A stretch of 64,000 nucleotides of DNA. Origin: Phycisphaerales bacterium. GTDB lineage: Bacteria; Planctomycetota; Phycisphaerae; Phycisphaerales; SM1A02. The stretch covers positions 310,001 through 374,000 of the forward strand of contig JAQWNP010000006.1 of NCBI GenBank assembly GCA_029268515.1, in the 5' to 3' direction. The notes under the pieces are model-generated. The model was not told the origin of the DNA and ran no database searches. It saw nothing but the letters and a program-made list of their open reading frames with translations. The translations under genes and the position numbers were made by a program. Shown here one piece after another: positions 39,430 through 48,327 of this stretch (position 1 is its first letter; the number at the start of each line of letters is the position of its first letter).

Positions 39430-40251
39430 TTATGGAGTCTGAATTGACTGCTCTGACGATGTGTTCCCGCAGCAGAGAGTCGCCGCATTAACGATCTTGC
39501 TAAATGAATCCGAATTAAGCGAAGCGCCCCCGATGAGCCCTCCATCAATGTCGGGTTTACTAAAAAGGGTGGTCGCATTATCACTATTAACTGATCCACC
39601 GTACTGGATCGGAACGGTTGCTGCAGACTCCGTATCGTAGGCACTTGCAAGCGTCGAGCGAAGAAGCTCATGAACGGCCTGGGCGTCCTCGGGAGTTGCT
39701 GTTTTTCCAGTACCGATCGCCCAAACAGGTTCATAGGCAATCACAAGCTGATCAAGTCTCCCCTTGTCGATACCAGCAAGGCCTAACACCAGCTGATCTC
39801 GGTTGATTGCCTCAGTTTGCCCATATTGCCGCTGTTCACCAGTTTCTCCAACACAAAGCACGCCTTGAAAACCTGCTTCAAGCACTGCTATCAGCTTTTC
39901 ATGAATCAATACTTCAGGCTCATTAAGAATATGGCGCCGCTCAGAGTGGCCGACCAGTACATAGGTGACCCCTAGATCCTGCAGCATGGCCGTCGATATT
40001 TCACCCGTAAATGCACCATCAGCACCAGGATAGACATCTTGTGCTCCAAGCTGAATACCAGTGCCCTGGATCACCTGACTCACCTGATGTAAGTAGCAAA
40101 ACGGCGGAAATACGACCACGTCCACCTGCTGGCAGTCGTCACCACAATGCTCAACAACCTCTGTAGCCAAAGCCACTGCCCCTTGGCTATCGGTGTTCAT
40201 CTTCCAATTTCCACCGACAACGGTTCGTCGAGTGGGTTTGAGAGAAGTCAT
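39430..40251 (-). CDS. tpiA: Triosephosphate isomerase
   Basis: 273 residues from the ATG at 40251 (GGAG ten bases upstream). The frame is open 62 codons further, but that stretch has no family match and overlaps alaS leader sequence. Catalytic features: RTVVGGNWKMNTDS, YVLVGHSERRHIL (electrophilic His), VIAYEPVWAIGTGKTATPED (catalytic Glu), and the phosphate loop IQYGGSVNSDNATTLF. It interconverts DHAP and glyceraldehyde-3-phosphate. secG follows 23 bases later. Confidence 0.96.
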   Translation of the reverse strand: MTSLKPTRRTVVGGNWKMNTDSQGAVALATEVVEHCGDDCQQVDVVVFPPFCYLHQVSQVIQGTGIQLGAQDVYPGADGAFTGEISTAMLQDLGVTYVLVGHSERRHILNEPEVLIHEKLIAVLEAGFQGVLCVGETGEQRQYGQTEAINRDQLVLGLAGIDKGRLDQLVIAYEPVWAIGTGKTATPEDAQAVHELLRSTLASAYDTESAATVPIQYGGSVNSDNATTLFSKPDIDGGLIGGASLNSDSFSKIVNAATLCCGNTSSEQSIQTP

Positions 40252-40477
40252 AAGAGGAGCACTCCAAGGGCTAGCTGAGCCAAAAGGGGGATCGAGCAGG
40301 ATATCCGCCGTGCCCGGTGGCCGCAAAATTGAGCCACTGCATCCCAAAAAGGAAGGCCTAGAGCGAGGTTGCTGGGCCCAAACAGACCGAGATAGCTGCC
40401 TTTCATCCTCCACTGGGGCGTCCGCTGGCTTTACCATGGCGGACTATTGCTTGAAACTTCATTGCTACGGGAGCACC

Positions 40478-43300
40478 ATGAGCCAATCTGCCAATGACAT
40501 CCGCCAGGACTTCATCGACTTCTTCGCTGATAAACATCGCCACCAATTCGTGCCCTCATCATCTGTCGTTCCTCATGACGATCCGACCCTGCTGTTTACC
40601 AACGCTGGAATGAATCAATTTAAAGATGTCTTCCTTGGACGAGGAACTCGGCCATATACGCGCGCTGTCAATTCGCAAAAGTGTATCCGTGCCGGTGGCA
40701 AACATAACGATCTTGAAGATGTTGGTACTGACACCTATCACCACACGTTCTTTGAAATGCTCGGCAACTGGTCTTTTGGAGACTACTTCAAGGCTGAAGC
40801 AATTCAATGGGCTTGGACGCTGCTTACTGAAGTTTGGCAACTTAATCCTGATCGACTTTACGTAACTGTTTTTGCTGGTGATGACAACGATGGTCTGTCA
40901 CCAGACAAAGAAGCTGAAGAACTGTGGCGTGACTTAACAAATGTCAATCCGAAACACATCACCCGCTGGGGTCGCAAAGATAATTTCTGGGAAATGGGCG
41001 AGACAGGTCCATGCGGACCTTGCAGTGAAATTCACTATGACTCGACATCAGATGGATCTGGTGGACCACTCGTCAACATGGATGACCCCATGGTGATTGA
41101 GATTTGGAATCTCGTCTTTATTGAATTCAATCGAGGACAAGACGGAAAGCTGGTTAAATTACCACAGCAACATGTTGATACAGGCATGGGCCTTGAGCGT
41201 ATTGTTCGCGTCCTACAAGGTGCCGACAGTAATTATGACACCGATCTATGGACACCTTTATTTACAGCGATCTGCGATAAGACCGGTGCTCAGCCATATG
41301 CTGGCTCAGTGGCTGACCCGCTCGACATCGCCTACCGAATCATCGCCGATCACATTCGATGCCTGACCGTTGCACTGAGCGATGGAGCTCGTTGCGGAAA
41401 TGAAGGCCGCGATTATGTATTGCGGCGGATCTTACGACGAGCAGCCCGTCACGCGCGACAGACCATGGGGGTTGATTGCCCGCTCCTGTGTCAGCTAGTT
41501 CCTACTGTTGTCGAGTCGCTTAGTGCCGCGTTTCCTGATCTTAAGGAATCCGCTCCCAAAGTCTCTCAACTCATTGAAGACGAGGAGGTCAGCTTTTTAA
41601 GGACTTTAGATCGTGGCCTTGCACTGTTTGATCATGCTGCCGCCGGTTCTACAAAAGGGGTCTCTGCAAAGAGTGCCTTTGAACTACATGATACCTATGG
41701 ATTTCCGATCGACTTGACTGAAGTGATGGCAAAAGAAAGAGGCCTACCTGTTGATCGTGATGGCTACGAGCAACTCATGGATGAAGCTCGAAAGCGAAGC
41801 CGAAAGACAGGTGATGCCGCGCAGGATCTTGGACTCACGCCAGATGCAATCGCTGACCTCGAGTCAAAAAAGACGAAGCCTACCAACGATGTCGCCAAGT
41901 TTGAAGGCCATGATATTGACACAGCCATTGAAGCAATTTGGAATGGCGCGAGTTTTATCAAAGAGTTATTGCCTGGAGAACATGGATGCCTCGTTACCAC
42001 GGAAACCAACCACTACGCTGAACAAGGCGGGCAGACTGGAGACTCCGGAACAGTCGAAGCCATGATCATGGGTGATGACAGCTCCGCCGCAGGCGTCGCC
42101 GCTTTTGTCGTCGAGGACACCATTCGATCTGGTCCATACGTTTTACATGTCGGCCGCTGTACCGAACGTCCACTGCGCCCAGAGCAACCATGCAAGCTCA
42201 TCATCGAAGAAGCAAGACGTCAAAAGATTATGGCAAACCATACTTGCACCCACCTTCTCAATCTCGCACTACGAAAGGTGCTAGGTGAAGAGGCAGATCA
42301 ACGCGGTTCCCTTGTTGCCGATGATCGTCTTCGATTTGACGTTGCTTGTGGCTCTGCAATGACACCAGATCAACTGGCTGCATGTGAGTCTCAGGTCATC
42401 GCCAATATTGAGCAAAATCTCGGTGTGCACACACAAGAAATGCCTCTTGAAAAGGCCCGATCGATTAATGGCTTACGCGCCGTCTTTGGAGAGCGCTACC
42501 CCGAACGAGTCAGAGTGGTGAGTATCGGCCCAAATTTTGATGATGTATTTGCTGATCCATCTGCATCTGATCTTGCTTCTTTTTCATTCGAACTTTGTGG
42601 CGGAACACATGTCTCTTCGACTTCAGATATTGGCACCTGCGTCATTGTGCAAGAACAAGCCCTTGCAGCTGGCATACGCCGCATCACCGCTTTAACAGGC
42701 GAAAGTGCTCGGCAAGTACAGGCGACGGGCGAGGCCATGTTGGCTCAGCTCAAGGACATGACAAATCTTACAGATGATGCCTTTTTACAAGCACTGTCGC
42801 AACTCTCACAACAACGCAGCGAGACTACTTTAGGTGTTATTCACAAACACGAAATTGATGGCCAGCTAGAGTTGTTACGTAAGCGAGCCAAAGAAGCAAA
42901 ACGCCAAGCCAATACTGCTTCTACAGATGATGTACTTGCGCAAGCAAGAGAATTAGCTGATAAAAGTGATGGCCAAGTCGTTATAGAACAGATCGCCGGT
43001 GCTTCAAAGGACACATTGCTTCCAGCGCTTGATGTGCTTCGAGCAAAGTGTCCGGATAGCGCCATCATGCTGCTCTCGCCTGATACCGATGAAGGGCGCG
43101 TTGCAATTGCCGCTGCGGTACCAAAGCCACTGATCACCAGCGGCCTAAAAGCTGGCGACTGGGTTCGCGCTGCGGCCCAGGCTTGTGGCGGCGGAGGCGG
43201 CGGCCGACCTGATATGGCTCAGGCTGGTGGCAAAGACCCAAGTCTTATTGATAAGGCAATAAACACAGCAAACGACTTTGCCAAGGAGGCACTTTCATGA
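40478..43300 (+). CDS. alaS: Alanyl-tRNA synthetase
   Basis: 940 residues from ATG 40478, preceded by GGGAG. The open frame extends upstream to 40193 but that is antisense to tpiA and without match. Class II core: MNQFKDVFLGRGTRPYTRAV, FFEMLGNWSFGDYFKAEAIQ, and MGETGPCGPCSEIHYDS. Editing site: HTCTHLLNLALRKVLG with the HxxxH pattern and ELCGGTHVSSTSDIG. The C-Ala end has GGGGGGRPDMAQAGGKDPS. It charges tRNA-Ala and edits Ser/Gly. It is divergent from tpiA and coupled to the next gene. Confidence 0.96.
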   Translation: MSQSANDIRQDFIDFFADKHRHQFVPSSSVVPHDDPTLLFTNAGMNQFKDVFLGRGTRPYTRAVNSQKCIRAGGKHNDLEDVGTDTYHHTFFEMLGNWSFGDYFKAEAIQWAWTLLTEVWQLNPDRLYVTVFAGDDNDGLSPDKEAEELWRDLTNVNPKHITRWGRKDNFWEMGETGPCGPCSEIHYDSTSDGSGGPLVNMDDPMVIEIWNLVFIEFNRGQDGKLVKLPQQHVDTGMGLERIVRVLQGADSNYDTDLWTPLFTAICDKTGAQPYAGSVADPLDIAYRIIADHIRCLTVALSDGARCGNEGRDYVLRRILRRAARHARQTMGVDCPLLCQLVPTVVESLSAAFPDLKESAPKVSQLIEDEEVSFLRTLDRGLALFDHAAAGSTKGVSAKSAFELHDTYGFPIDLTEVMAKERGLPVDRDGYEQLMDEARKRSRKTGDAAQDLGLTPDAIADLESKKTKPTNDVAKFEGHDIDTAIEAIWNGASFIKELLPGEHGCLVTTETNHYAEQGGQTGDSGTVEAMIMGDDSSAAGVAAFVVEDTIRSGPYVLHVGRCTERPLRPEQPCKLIIEEARRQKIMANHTCTHLLNLALRKVLGEEADQRGSLVADDRLRFDVACGSAMTPDQLAACESQVIANIEQNLGVHTQEMPLEKARSINGLRAVFGERYPERVRVVSIGPNFDDVFADPSASDLASFSFELCGGTHVSSTSDIGTCVIVQEQALAAGIRRITALTGESARQVQATGEAMLAQLKDMTNLTDDAFLQALSQLSQQRSETTLGVIHKHEIDGQLELLRKRAKEAKRQANTASTDDVLAQARELADKSDGQVVIEQIAGASKDTLLPALDVLRAKCPDSAIMLLSPDTDEGRVAIAAAVPKPLITSGLKAGDWVRAAAQACGGGGGGRPDMAQAGGKDPSLIDKAINTANDFAKEALS

Positions 43301-43623
43301 CGTCCAATGATCCCAAGCACTACATCACCAATCTACATTCTGTAGAACGGCAAATAGGCGAGCATGTTCTGGCACTACTCGCCGCGCCAGAGCACGTTGC
43401 CACACTCACAACCGTTATACCGGGTGTTGGTACTGATCGCGTTGCATCCATACCGCTCACCCGCGATGAACTTGGTGACGTACAGCAGATTCTTCAGAAG
43501 GTCGAGGCCGGCGAGCCAACGCGTGTTCCATGCGTTGGCTTTCATTGTCGAATCGACGAAGCAGTTGAAGAAGAAAGCCATCGAGATGATCGACGATCAG
43601 AAGAATCACTAGGAAATGACTAG
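43297..43623 (+). CDS. Small conserved-looking protein coupled to alaS, unknown
   Basis: 108 residues. The ATG overlaps the alaS stop (ATGA) and has a strong AAGGAGG. No motif is recognised. It is soluble, with an Asp/Glu/Arg-rich C terminus and HYITNLHSVERQIGEHVLAL at the N terminus. Stop and start of the next gene are two bases apart, so it lies inside an alaS-centred operon. It looks like a real gene because of the strong ribosome-binding site and tight packing. Confidence 0.7.
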   Translation: MTSNDPKHYITNLHSVERQIGEHVLALLAAPEHVATLTTVIPGVGTDRVASIPLTRDELGDVQQILQKVEAGEPTRVPCVGFHCRIDEAVEEESHRDDRRSEESLGND

Positions 43624-43625
43624 CG

Positions 43626-44465
43626 ATGGATCTCTTTCATATTTCACTGGCACAGTGGTCACTTCACCGAAAGATTCAAGAGGGTGATCTCGCACCAATT
43701 GACTTTCCCGCCTATACCCGTGATGAATTCAATATTAAAGCTGTTGAATACGTCAACGGCTTCTTCCCTGATCGAGAACCAGACATTCGATTTGCCGAAG
43801 AATTGAAACAACGAGCGGAAGATGCTGGCGTCCTTAGCCTGTTGATCATGATTGACCGCGCTGGTGATTTAGGCGATCCAGACACACAAGCAAGAGCGCT
43901 TGCTGTTGAAAACCATATGCAATGGGCTGAAGTCGCAACACATTTGGGCTGTCACTCTATTCGGGTCAATGCACATTCGAAGGGCACGCCTCACGAGCAA
44001 GCATCTCTTGTGAGTGATGGTTTGTCGCGTCTCACCGAAGCTGTTGCCCCAACCGGGCTCAATGTTTTGGTTGAGAATCATGGAGGCCTCTCCTCCAATG
44101 CAGATTGGTTGGTTGATGTCATCCAGCGTGTCAACCAACCTACATGCGGAACACTACCCGACTTCGGAAACTTCTTTCTCAATAGTGAGATGACCGAGTG
44201 GTATGACCGGTATAACGGTGTGTCTCAGATGATGCCATATGCAAAAGCAGTCAGCGCTAAAAGCAACGATTTTGACGACGAAGGAAATGAGATACATACC
44301 GATTACGACAAGATGATCGGAATCGTGCTGGATACTGGCTACAACGGTTATATTGGCATTGAATATGAGGGCCAAGAACAATCAGAAGATCAAGGCATCA
44401 AGCTGACACAATCGCTGCTCGCACGTGTTGCAGAGCGTCGCCTTCAATCAATGAGCCAACCGTAG
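43626..44465 (+). CDS. Sugar phosphate isomerase/epimerase-type TIM barrel
   Basis: 279 residues of the AP-endonuclease-2 (xylose-isomerase-like) TIM barrel superfamily. Metal-site pattern: AVEYVNGFFPD, IRVNAHSKG, LNVLVENHGGLSSNADWLVD (metal-binding Glu/His), TLPDFGNFFL and YIGIEYEGQEQSEDQGIKLT. The substrate cannot be read; hydroxypyruvate isomerase or inositol-type epimerases are relatives. It has no signal peptide. It follows the small unknown gene by two bases. Confidence 0.82.
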   Translation: MDLFHISLAQWSLHRKIQEGDLAPIDFPAYTRDEFNIKAVEYVNGFFPDREPDIRFAEELKQRAEDAGVLSLLIMIDRAGDLGDPDTQARALAVENHMQWAEVATHLGCHSIRVNAHSKGTPHEQASLVSDGLSRLTEAVAPTGLNVLVENHGGLSSNADWLVDVIQRVNQPTCGTLPDFGNFFLNSEMTEWYDRYNGVSQMMPYAKAVSAKSNDFDDEGNEIHTDYDKMIGIVLDTGYNGYIGIEYEGQEQSEDQGIKLTQSLLARVAERRLQSMSQP

Positions 44466-44560
44466 TTGCGAAAACCTTCTTTAGATTAAAGAAAGAGTAT
44501 TGTTTGGCATCTTGATACCTGGAAGAACGCTACCAAGATGAAACCAAACCGGAGATACTG

Positions 44561-45604
44561 ATGGCGGCAACAATCAAAGCAATTACAGTCACGAAACAAT
44601 GTGCCATTGTCGCGCCTCATGTTGCTGTTGTTGATGATTGGCCAACTCCAGAAGTCGGACCAGGCGAAGTACTGATAGAGACTGAAGCCTCTGCTATGAA
44701 CCACTTGGATCTCTGGGTTGGAATAGGACTCCCAGGCATCGAACTCACTTATCCACGCGTTGGAGGTTCAGATGGTGCTGGCCGCATTATCCAAGTTGGG
44801 CAAGGCGTGGATGAATCATGGCTTGATACACGTGTTGTTATTAACGCCGCCAAACTCAAACCATCAGCGTTATTACCAAATGTGACGCCAGCGCCGCCTG
44901 AAATCTTGATGATTGGTGAGCATATCAATGGAACACATGCCAGCGCCTTTGTTGCTCCAGTGACGAATGTCTTTCCAATTGGAGATGCAGATGCGGTTGC
45001 GGCTGCTGCCTATAGCCTAAGTTTTCTGACTGCGTGGCGCATGTTGTCTACAAAAGCAAACATCAGGCCAGGACAATCTGTACTGATCACTGGTATTGGT
45101 GGCGGCGTTGCATTGTCAGCGTTTTGCTTAGCAAAACACTTTGGTTGCCACACCATTGTAACCAGTCGGCACCAACACAAGCTGGATCATGCCCTTGCTC
45201 TTGGCGCCGATGATGCCATCCTTGATAGTGGCGAAGATTTTTCCCGTCCGGTTCGTGCAGCCACAAACAAACGTGGCGTTGATGTTTGTATTGATTCTGT
45301 GGGCAAAGCGATCCATCTTGGTTGTATTAAGTCACTCGCCAGAGGGGGGAAATACGTCACTTGCGGTTGCACGACTGGGCCAGATGCCAAAACAGATCTC
45401 GCTCGCATCTTTTGGAATCAGCAGAGTATTTTGGGCTCAACAATGGGAAGCATGGAGGAGTTCAGAGAAGTGATGAACTTGTTCCTTCGTGATCAAATTC
45501 AACCCGTGATTGACTCAGTGCACCCTCCAAGCGAAGCCACAGAAGCATATGAACGACTCGAGACTGGACATCAGTTCGGTAAGATCGTTTTCGATTGGCA
45601 ATAG
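44561..45604 (+). CDS. MDR-family NAD(P)-dependent oxidoreductase, zinc ligands missing
   Basis: 347 residues. GroES-like N domain (VLIETEASAMNHLDLWVGIG) and Rossmann domain (SVLITGIGGGVALSAFCLAK, IVTSRHQHKLDHALALGADD). Asn replaces the catalytic zinc Cys, and the structural four-Cys loop is absent; EHINGTHASAFVAPVTNVF takes its place. It is therefore probably a zinc-independent quinone-oxidoreductase-type enzyme. GGAG lies before the ATG. A strong hairpin follows the gene. Confidence 0.82.
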   Translation: MAATIKAITVTKQCAIVAPHVAVVDDWPTPEVGPGEVLIETEASAMNHLDLWVGIGLPGIELTYPRVGGSDGAGRIIQVGQGVDESWLDTRVVINAAKLKPSALLPNVTPAPPEILMIGEHINGTHASAFVAPVTNVFPIGDADAVAAAAYSLSFLTAWRMLSTKANIRPGQSVLITGIGGGVALSAFCLAKHFGCHTIVTSRHQHKLDHALALGADDAILDSGEDFSRPVRAATNKRGVDVCIDSVGKAIHLGCIKSLARGGKYVTCGCTTGPDAKTDLARIFWNQQSILGSTMGSMEEFREVMNLFLRDQIQPVIDSVHPPSEATEAYERLETGHQFGKIVFDWQ

Positions 45605-45621
45605 TATTTCGATTGTCTTGA

Positions 45622-45660
45622 TAAATAAAAAGAGCGGGCACCCAGAAGGCACCCGCTCTT
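45622..45660 (-). terminator. Intrinsic terminator between convergent genes
   Basis: AAGAGCGGG (45630-45638) pairs with CCCGCTCTT (45652-45660): a nine-base-pair GC-rich stem with a 13-base loop. On the minus strand it is followed by TTTTATTTAT, a good U tract, so it ends transcription of the 45683-46120 gene. The plus side has a weaker tail but may also stop the MDR gene. Confidence 0.8.
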
Positions 45661-45682
45661 GTCAATTCTATTCAACTGCACA

Positions 45683-46120
45683 TCAATCTATCTTGACTTC
45701 ATTAATGTCACCATCGAACGCTCGTTCCCACGCAGGCGTACTCATGACAACAATGAGCACAACTGGGTAGATGATGTCCTCGACAAAGTAAGCCAAGTAG
45801 AGTTCGCCCATGATCGCTTCAACGACCGTGAAAGCGATCACAAAAACTGCCCACATCAGAGACATTGCTCGTGCCCAAGGTGCAACTTGGAACAGTCCAA
45901 AGCCAGATACGATCAGCATGATGGCCAGGATGAGCTCGATCAGACCATACCACCACAGTTCAGAACCAATCACAGTTTCCGCAGTAACCGGCCAAACAGA
46001 ATTCCAGGGCACCCAGCCGTCACCCCCAATAAGGATGATTGCAAACAGGGCCATAATAATGCCATAAATAATATTGATGACACCGATCGCAATCATGCCA
46101 CCGTCGGGCTGCCTATTCAT
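45683..46120 (-). CDS. Small four-helix membrane protein, paralog A
   Basis: 145 residues, four predicted membrane helices. It starts MNRQPDGGMIAIGVINIIYG and shares layout and residues with the upstream gene (IAIGVxNII, VSGF, WAV), so the pair arose by duplication. No function or named family is recognised. The last residues (FDGDINEVKID) are acidic. It is followed by an intrinsic terminator. Confidence 0.7.
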   Translation of the reverse strand: MNRQPDGGMIAIGVINIIYGIIMALFAIILIGGDGWVPWNSVWPVTAETVIGSELWWYGLIELILAIMLIVSGFGLFQVAPWARAMSLMWAVFVIAFTVVEAIMGELYLAYFVEDIIYPVVLIVVMSTPAWERAFDGDINEVKID

Positions 46121-46144
46121 TGATACACCTCATGTCTATGTAAT

Positions 46145-46162
46145 TTGTTTTCTCGAAAACAA
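46145..46162. repeat. Perfect inverted repeat between the paralogous membrane genes
   Basis: TTGTTTTC and GAAAACAA are perfect eight-base arms around a two-base centre in the 71-base gap. It is too tight for a good RNA hairpin, so a dimeric operator for the second gene is possible. No regulator is known. Confidence 0.35.
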
Positions 46163-46191
46163 TTCCAAGTACTAACTTTCTTTTCACCAGA

Positions 46192-46614
46192 TTAGTTCTG
46201 GGAAGGTTGATTGAACACATCTTCACCATCGACTGAATTGACCGCGATCAGCAGGATGATTGGCCAGACTAACCCGCAGACAATGAACCACGGCCAATGG
46301 ATAACCCCAAAAATAATGAGGATGATTTCCCAAATGATCCAGCAAACCGCCCATACATTGGCGAGCAAACTTCCATATTGAAAACCGCTAAGCAAGAAGA
46401 AGCCGCTTACAAATAGGCCAATAGTTAGAATAAGGCCAACCCATCCGCGCCACTCAAGTTCAGTTGTTGTATTCGTTATTGCAGTAATGTCACCTGCTGG
46501 CTCAAACCCCGCAATGATGACAAGTATGTAAAAGATGATGCCCAAAGCGCCTAAGATAATGTTGAGCACACCGATCGCTATCAGAGCTGCGGATTGATTT
46601 TGATCTTCTGCCAT
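46192..46614 (-). CDS. Small four-helix membrane protein, paralog B
   Basis: 140 residues, four predicted membrane helices, beginning MAEDQNQSAALIAIGVLNII. The helices SLLANVWAVCWIIWEIILII and FIVCGLVWPIILLIAVNSVD align with those of the downstream paralog. Both proteins end in a short acidic tail. It is probably an inner-membrane protein of unknown role. Confidence 0.7.
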   Translation of the reverse strand: MAEDQNQSAALIAIGVLNIILGALGIIFYILVIIAGFEPAGDITAITNTTTELEWRGWVGLILTIGLFVSGFFLLSGFQYGSLLANVWAVCWIIWEIILIIFGVIHWPWFIVCGLVWPIILLIAVNSVDGEDVFNQPSQN

Positions 46615-46973
46615 GTTTGATTCCTCTTAATCAATTCGTGTCTATTGACCTGCTCTCATCCATGCTTGGCCAATTGAAGCAGCCCATTTTGACTCATTTT
46701 TGATGACGCCTCTGCTGCTCCAGGAGGCAATGGGCCCATAAATCAATAACTCGACTATTTACGGTGCAGGTAGGGATATCGGCCGAGCCATAGGCATTTC
46801 GAGAACGAATGCGGCAATGGTTCTCGGGCCTAGTTTCTAACTACTTGTAAAGTATGTGCTTATATGTCTGCCCTGGATGATTGATTCGCCCGGTTTATTC
46901 GGTACGCTGAGTGGTTAGAAAGGCCCGAAAATGCGGTCCTTTAGAGAGTCCTCCTTGTGATATAGGCCTAACA
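46615..46973. other. Gap of about 360 bases between divergent genes
   Basis: No gene, tRNA or riboswitch is seen. A seven-base perfect inverted repeat (CGAGAAC/GTTCTCG, 46800-46826, loop of 13) lies in the middle and is not followed by a U tract. The region should hold the promoters of the membrane-protein pair and the amidohydrolase. Confidence 0.6.
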
Positions 46974-48224
46974 ATGCTCACTGCCGATACGCTCGAAGAT
47001 CAGATTGATGATGAACAATGGTGGACACCACTACAAGCATCGATCGAGGGTCTGCAACCGCGACTTATCAGACTTCGCCGCCGTCTACACGCCATACCAG
47101 AAGCCTCGGGCTGTGAACAACAGACCACCTTGCTCTTGGCAGAAATTCTGCGCGACGCTGGGATCACGCCAACGCTCATGGAAAATGGCTGCGGGTTGAT
47201 TGCAGACATCCATCTTGGTGCGCCATCTAACACATTTGTTGCACTTCGATCAGAGCTGGACGCCGTCAACGTTCATGACAACAAAAGTGTTCCCTATGCA
47301 TCGACGCAACCCGATCTTTGTCATGCCTGTGGACATGATGCTCATACCTCTATTCTGATGGCTACGGCGCTCACGATAAATAAGCACTTACAAGATCTTT
47401 CTACTATTAAATTTCGTCACAACCTTCGCGTCATTTTTCAACCTGCTGAAGAAACTGCAGTAGGCGCACGCTCCATGATCAAACAAGGTGCACTTAATGG
47501 TGTCTCTGCAATTGTTGCACTTCATGCTGATCCGTTCTTAGAAACAGGGACGATTGGACTTCGTAATGGCGCCATCACTGGTGCGTGCAAAACCTTTAAG
47601 ATTGCTATTAAAGGACGAAGTGGACATACTGCTCGCCCACATGAAGCTGTTGACCCAATTCCTGCGGCAACGAGTGTTATCGACATGTTTTATCAATTGG
47701 GGCCGCGCTCCATGGATAGTCGCTATCCACTAGCGCTCACCGTCTCATCGATTATGGCTGGACAAGCAGTGAATGCTATTCCTTCTCAAGCCACTATTGC
47801 AGGCACGCTACGCACAGCGCGACTAGAGGATCTAGAAGCTGTACAGCAGCAGATGATCCGAGTTGTTGAATCAGTGGGCCATGCAACTTCCTGCCAAATT
47901 GATATTGAATTTGTTGGTTTTACGCCGCCAACGAATAATGACTCTCTACTGACAGAGATTGTTGGCCGAGCAGCGAGTGACGTCATACAACCAAAATCTA
48001 TTCAGTGGCTGGATGTACCGAGTTTGGGTGGGGAAGATTTTGCTTTTTACCAGGAGCTTATCCCAGGCACGATGTTCCGGCTTGGTACGGCCTTAGCGAA
48101 TCCCAGGCAGCGGATGCCGCTACATTCAAGTCATTTTGATATTGATGAGCGAGCTTTGGGTATCGGTGCCCTTGTGATGACCCGTGCCATCCTTTTGGCC
48201 GCCCAAGAGCAACCTGCCTCATGA
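46974..48224 (+). CDS. M20-family amidohydrolase (IAA-amino acid hydrolase/HipO type)
   Basis: 416 residues from ATG 46974; the frame extends to a GTG at 46911 but those residues do not match. M20D motifs: RLRRRLHAIPEASG, metal site LCHACGHDAHTSILMATAL, RVIFQPAEETAVGARSMI, GRSGHTARPHEAVDPIPAAT (dimerisation domain) and PSLGGEDFAFYQELIPG. It hydrolyses an N-acyl or N-carbamoyl amino acid or similar amide in the cytoplasm; the exact substrate is unknown. Confidence 0.9.
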   Translation: MLTADTLEDQIDDEQWWTPLQASIEGLQPRLIRLRRRLHAIPEASGCEQQTTLLLAEILRDAGITPTLMENGCGLIADIHLGAPSNTFVALRSELDAVNVHDNKSVPYASTQPDLCHACGHDAHTSILMATALTINKHLQDLSTIKFRHNLRVIFQPAEETAVGARSMIKQGALNGVSAIVALHADPFLETGTIGLRNGAITGACKTFKIAIKGRSGHTARPHEAVDPIPAATSVIDMFYQLGPRSMDSRYPLALTVSSIMAGQAVNAIPSQATIAGTLRTARLEDLEAVQQQMIRVVESVGHATSCQIDIEFVGFTPPTNNDSLLTEIVGRAASDVIQPKSIQWLDVPSLGGEDFAFYQELIPGTMFRLGTALANPRQRMPLHSSHFDIDERALGIGALVMTRAILLAAQEQPAS

Positions 48225-48327
48225 CCCCCTGCCAGAGTTACCATGGAGTATCCTTTTCATATGCCTTAGGATGAGGCCATTAAAGGAACGTCTTACAGTC
48301 TTATTTGGAAACATATGAGGAATCGTG

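Noticed and set aside
39430-40478. Long N-terminal extensions of tpiA (to 40437) and alaS (to 40193), which would overlap head to head
   Set aside because: Neither extension matches its family; both families begin at the internal ATGs (40251 and 40478), which have ribosome-binding sites. The overlap is an open-frame accident.
46615-46973. A tRNA gene in the largest gaps
   Set aside because: No T-loop GGTTCGAATCC-type sequence or acceptor pairing was found in this gap or in those at 22777-23145 and 55990-56348.
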